Shown: positions 5,148 through 5,266 of the stretch, piece after piece
Layout: every line of letters begins with the position of its first letter
How positions within the stretch are numbered: position 1 is the first letter of the stretch
Assembly: GCA_031290005.1 (NCBI GenBank)
Contig: JAITOJ010000113.1
Span: forward strand, 1 to 5,266
Source: Treponema sp.
Lineage (GTDB): Bacteria > Spirochaetota > Spirochaetia > Treponematales > Treponemataceae
Length of the DNA stretch: 5,266 nt
Direction of reading: 5' to 3'
Position numbers and translations under genes: made by a program
Notes under the pieces: generated by a model
What the model saw: the letters and a program-made list of their open reading frames with translations, nothing else
Told to the model about the DNA's origin: nothing
Database searches by the model: none

Positions 5148-5231
5148 GCCGGGATGGTGGAACAGGTAGACACAAGGGACTTAAAATCCCTCGGCAGCGA
5201 TGCCATGCCGGTTCGATTCCGGTTCCCGGCA
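5148..5231 (+). tRNA. tRNA-Leu, anticodon UAA
   Basis: A complete class II cloverleaf of 84 nt. The acceptor stem is GCCGGGA (5148-5154) with TCCCGGC (5224-5230) and discriminator A at 5231. The D stem is GTG/CAC (5157-5159 and 5171-5173), with GG at 5165-5166 in the loop. The anticodon stem AGGGA/TCCCT encloses loop CTTAAAA, giving anticodon TAA at 5182-5184, which reads UUA and UUG. A long variable arm with stem GGCA/TGCC (5193-5196, 5201-5204) is diagnostic of Leu, Ser or Tyr. The T arm is GCCGG, loop TTCGATT, CCGGT. A73 and UAA identify leucine. The 3' CCA is not encoded (next bases AGT), so nucleotidyltransferase must add it. Confidence 0.97.
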
Positions 5232-5240
5232 AGTTATACG

Positions 5241-5257
5241 TCATTGCGTTGCAATGG
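5241..5257 (+). terminator. Hairpin downstream of tRNA-Leu, possible weak terminator
   Basis: CATTGC (5242-5247) and GCAATG (5251-5256) form a perfect 6-bp stem with a GTT loop, extendable by a T-G pair. The following bases (GAATTATCTT) are AT-rich but lack a clean T run, so termination here would be weak. The window ends 9 nt later. Confidence 0.3.
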
Positions 5258-5266
5258 AATTATCTT

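Noticed and set aside
5148..5231. tRNA gene as an integration (att) site for a mobile element
   Set aside because: No integrase, no repeated tRNA 3' end and no foreign-looking gene are visible. Only 35 nt of sequence follow the tRNA.

Overview
The window is an ordinary housekeeping region of a bacterial chromosome, with base composition close to balanced. It holds two divergent gene clusters that share one AT-rich intergenic control region (about 2298-2484), and ends in a tRNA gene. The minus-strand order mraZ-rsmH-ftsL-murF, with no ftsI or murE between ftsL and murF, resembles the division cluster I recall from Treponema. A spirochaete of that kind, perhaps one of the more GC-rich host-associated treponemes, is my best guess. 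It rests on gene order and protein character, not on a database search.

Left half, minus strand (read from 2297 down to 1): mraZ (transcription factor of the division and cell wall cluster), rsmH (16S rRNA m4C1402 methyltransferase), an ftsL-like single-pass coiled-coil divisome protein, and the first 166 codons of murF (last cytoplasmic step of UDP-MurNAc-pentapeptide synthesis), which runs off the left edge. Genes overlap or nearly touch, so this is a tight operon. Upstream of mraZ is a good sigma-70-type promoter overlaid by a 10-bp-periodic TGGT repeat that looks like a MraZ operator.

Right half, plus strand: folK (HPPK, folate synthesis), scpA and scpB (kleisin and winged-helix partners of SMC condensin) and rluB (23S rRNA pseudouridine synthase). 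Spacings are -14, +1 and +10 nt, again an operon. The best promoter for it places the start of transcription almost on the folK ATG, suggesting a leaderless mRNA. A class II tRNA-Leu(UAA) without encoded CCA follows rluB after 50 nt.

Together the two arms link septum and wall synthesis (mraZ operon) with chromosome condensation and segregation (scpAB), and each arm carries one rRNA modification enzyme. I found no mobile element, CRISPR array, toxin-antitoxin or defence system, and no sign of recent transfer. The most interesting signals are regulatory: the MraZ-box array, the apparently leaderless folK start, a perfect 16-bp dyad between the divergent promoters, and a murF start that leaves the protein about 30 residues short at its N terminus.
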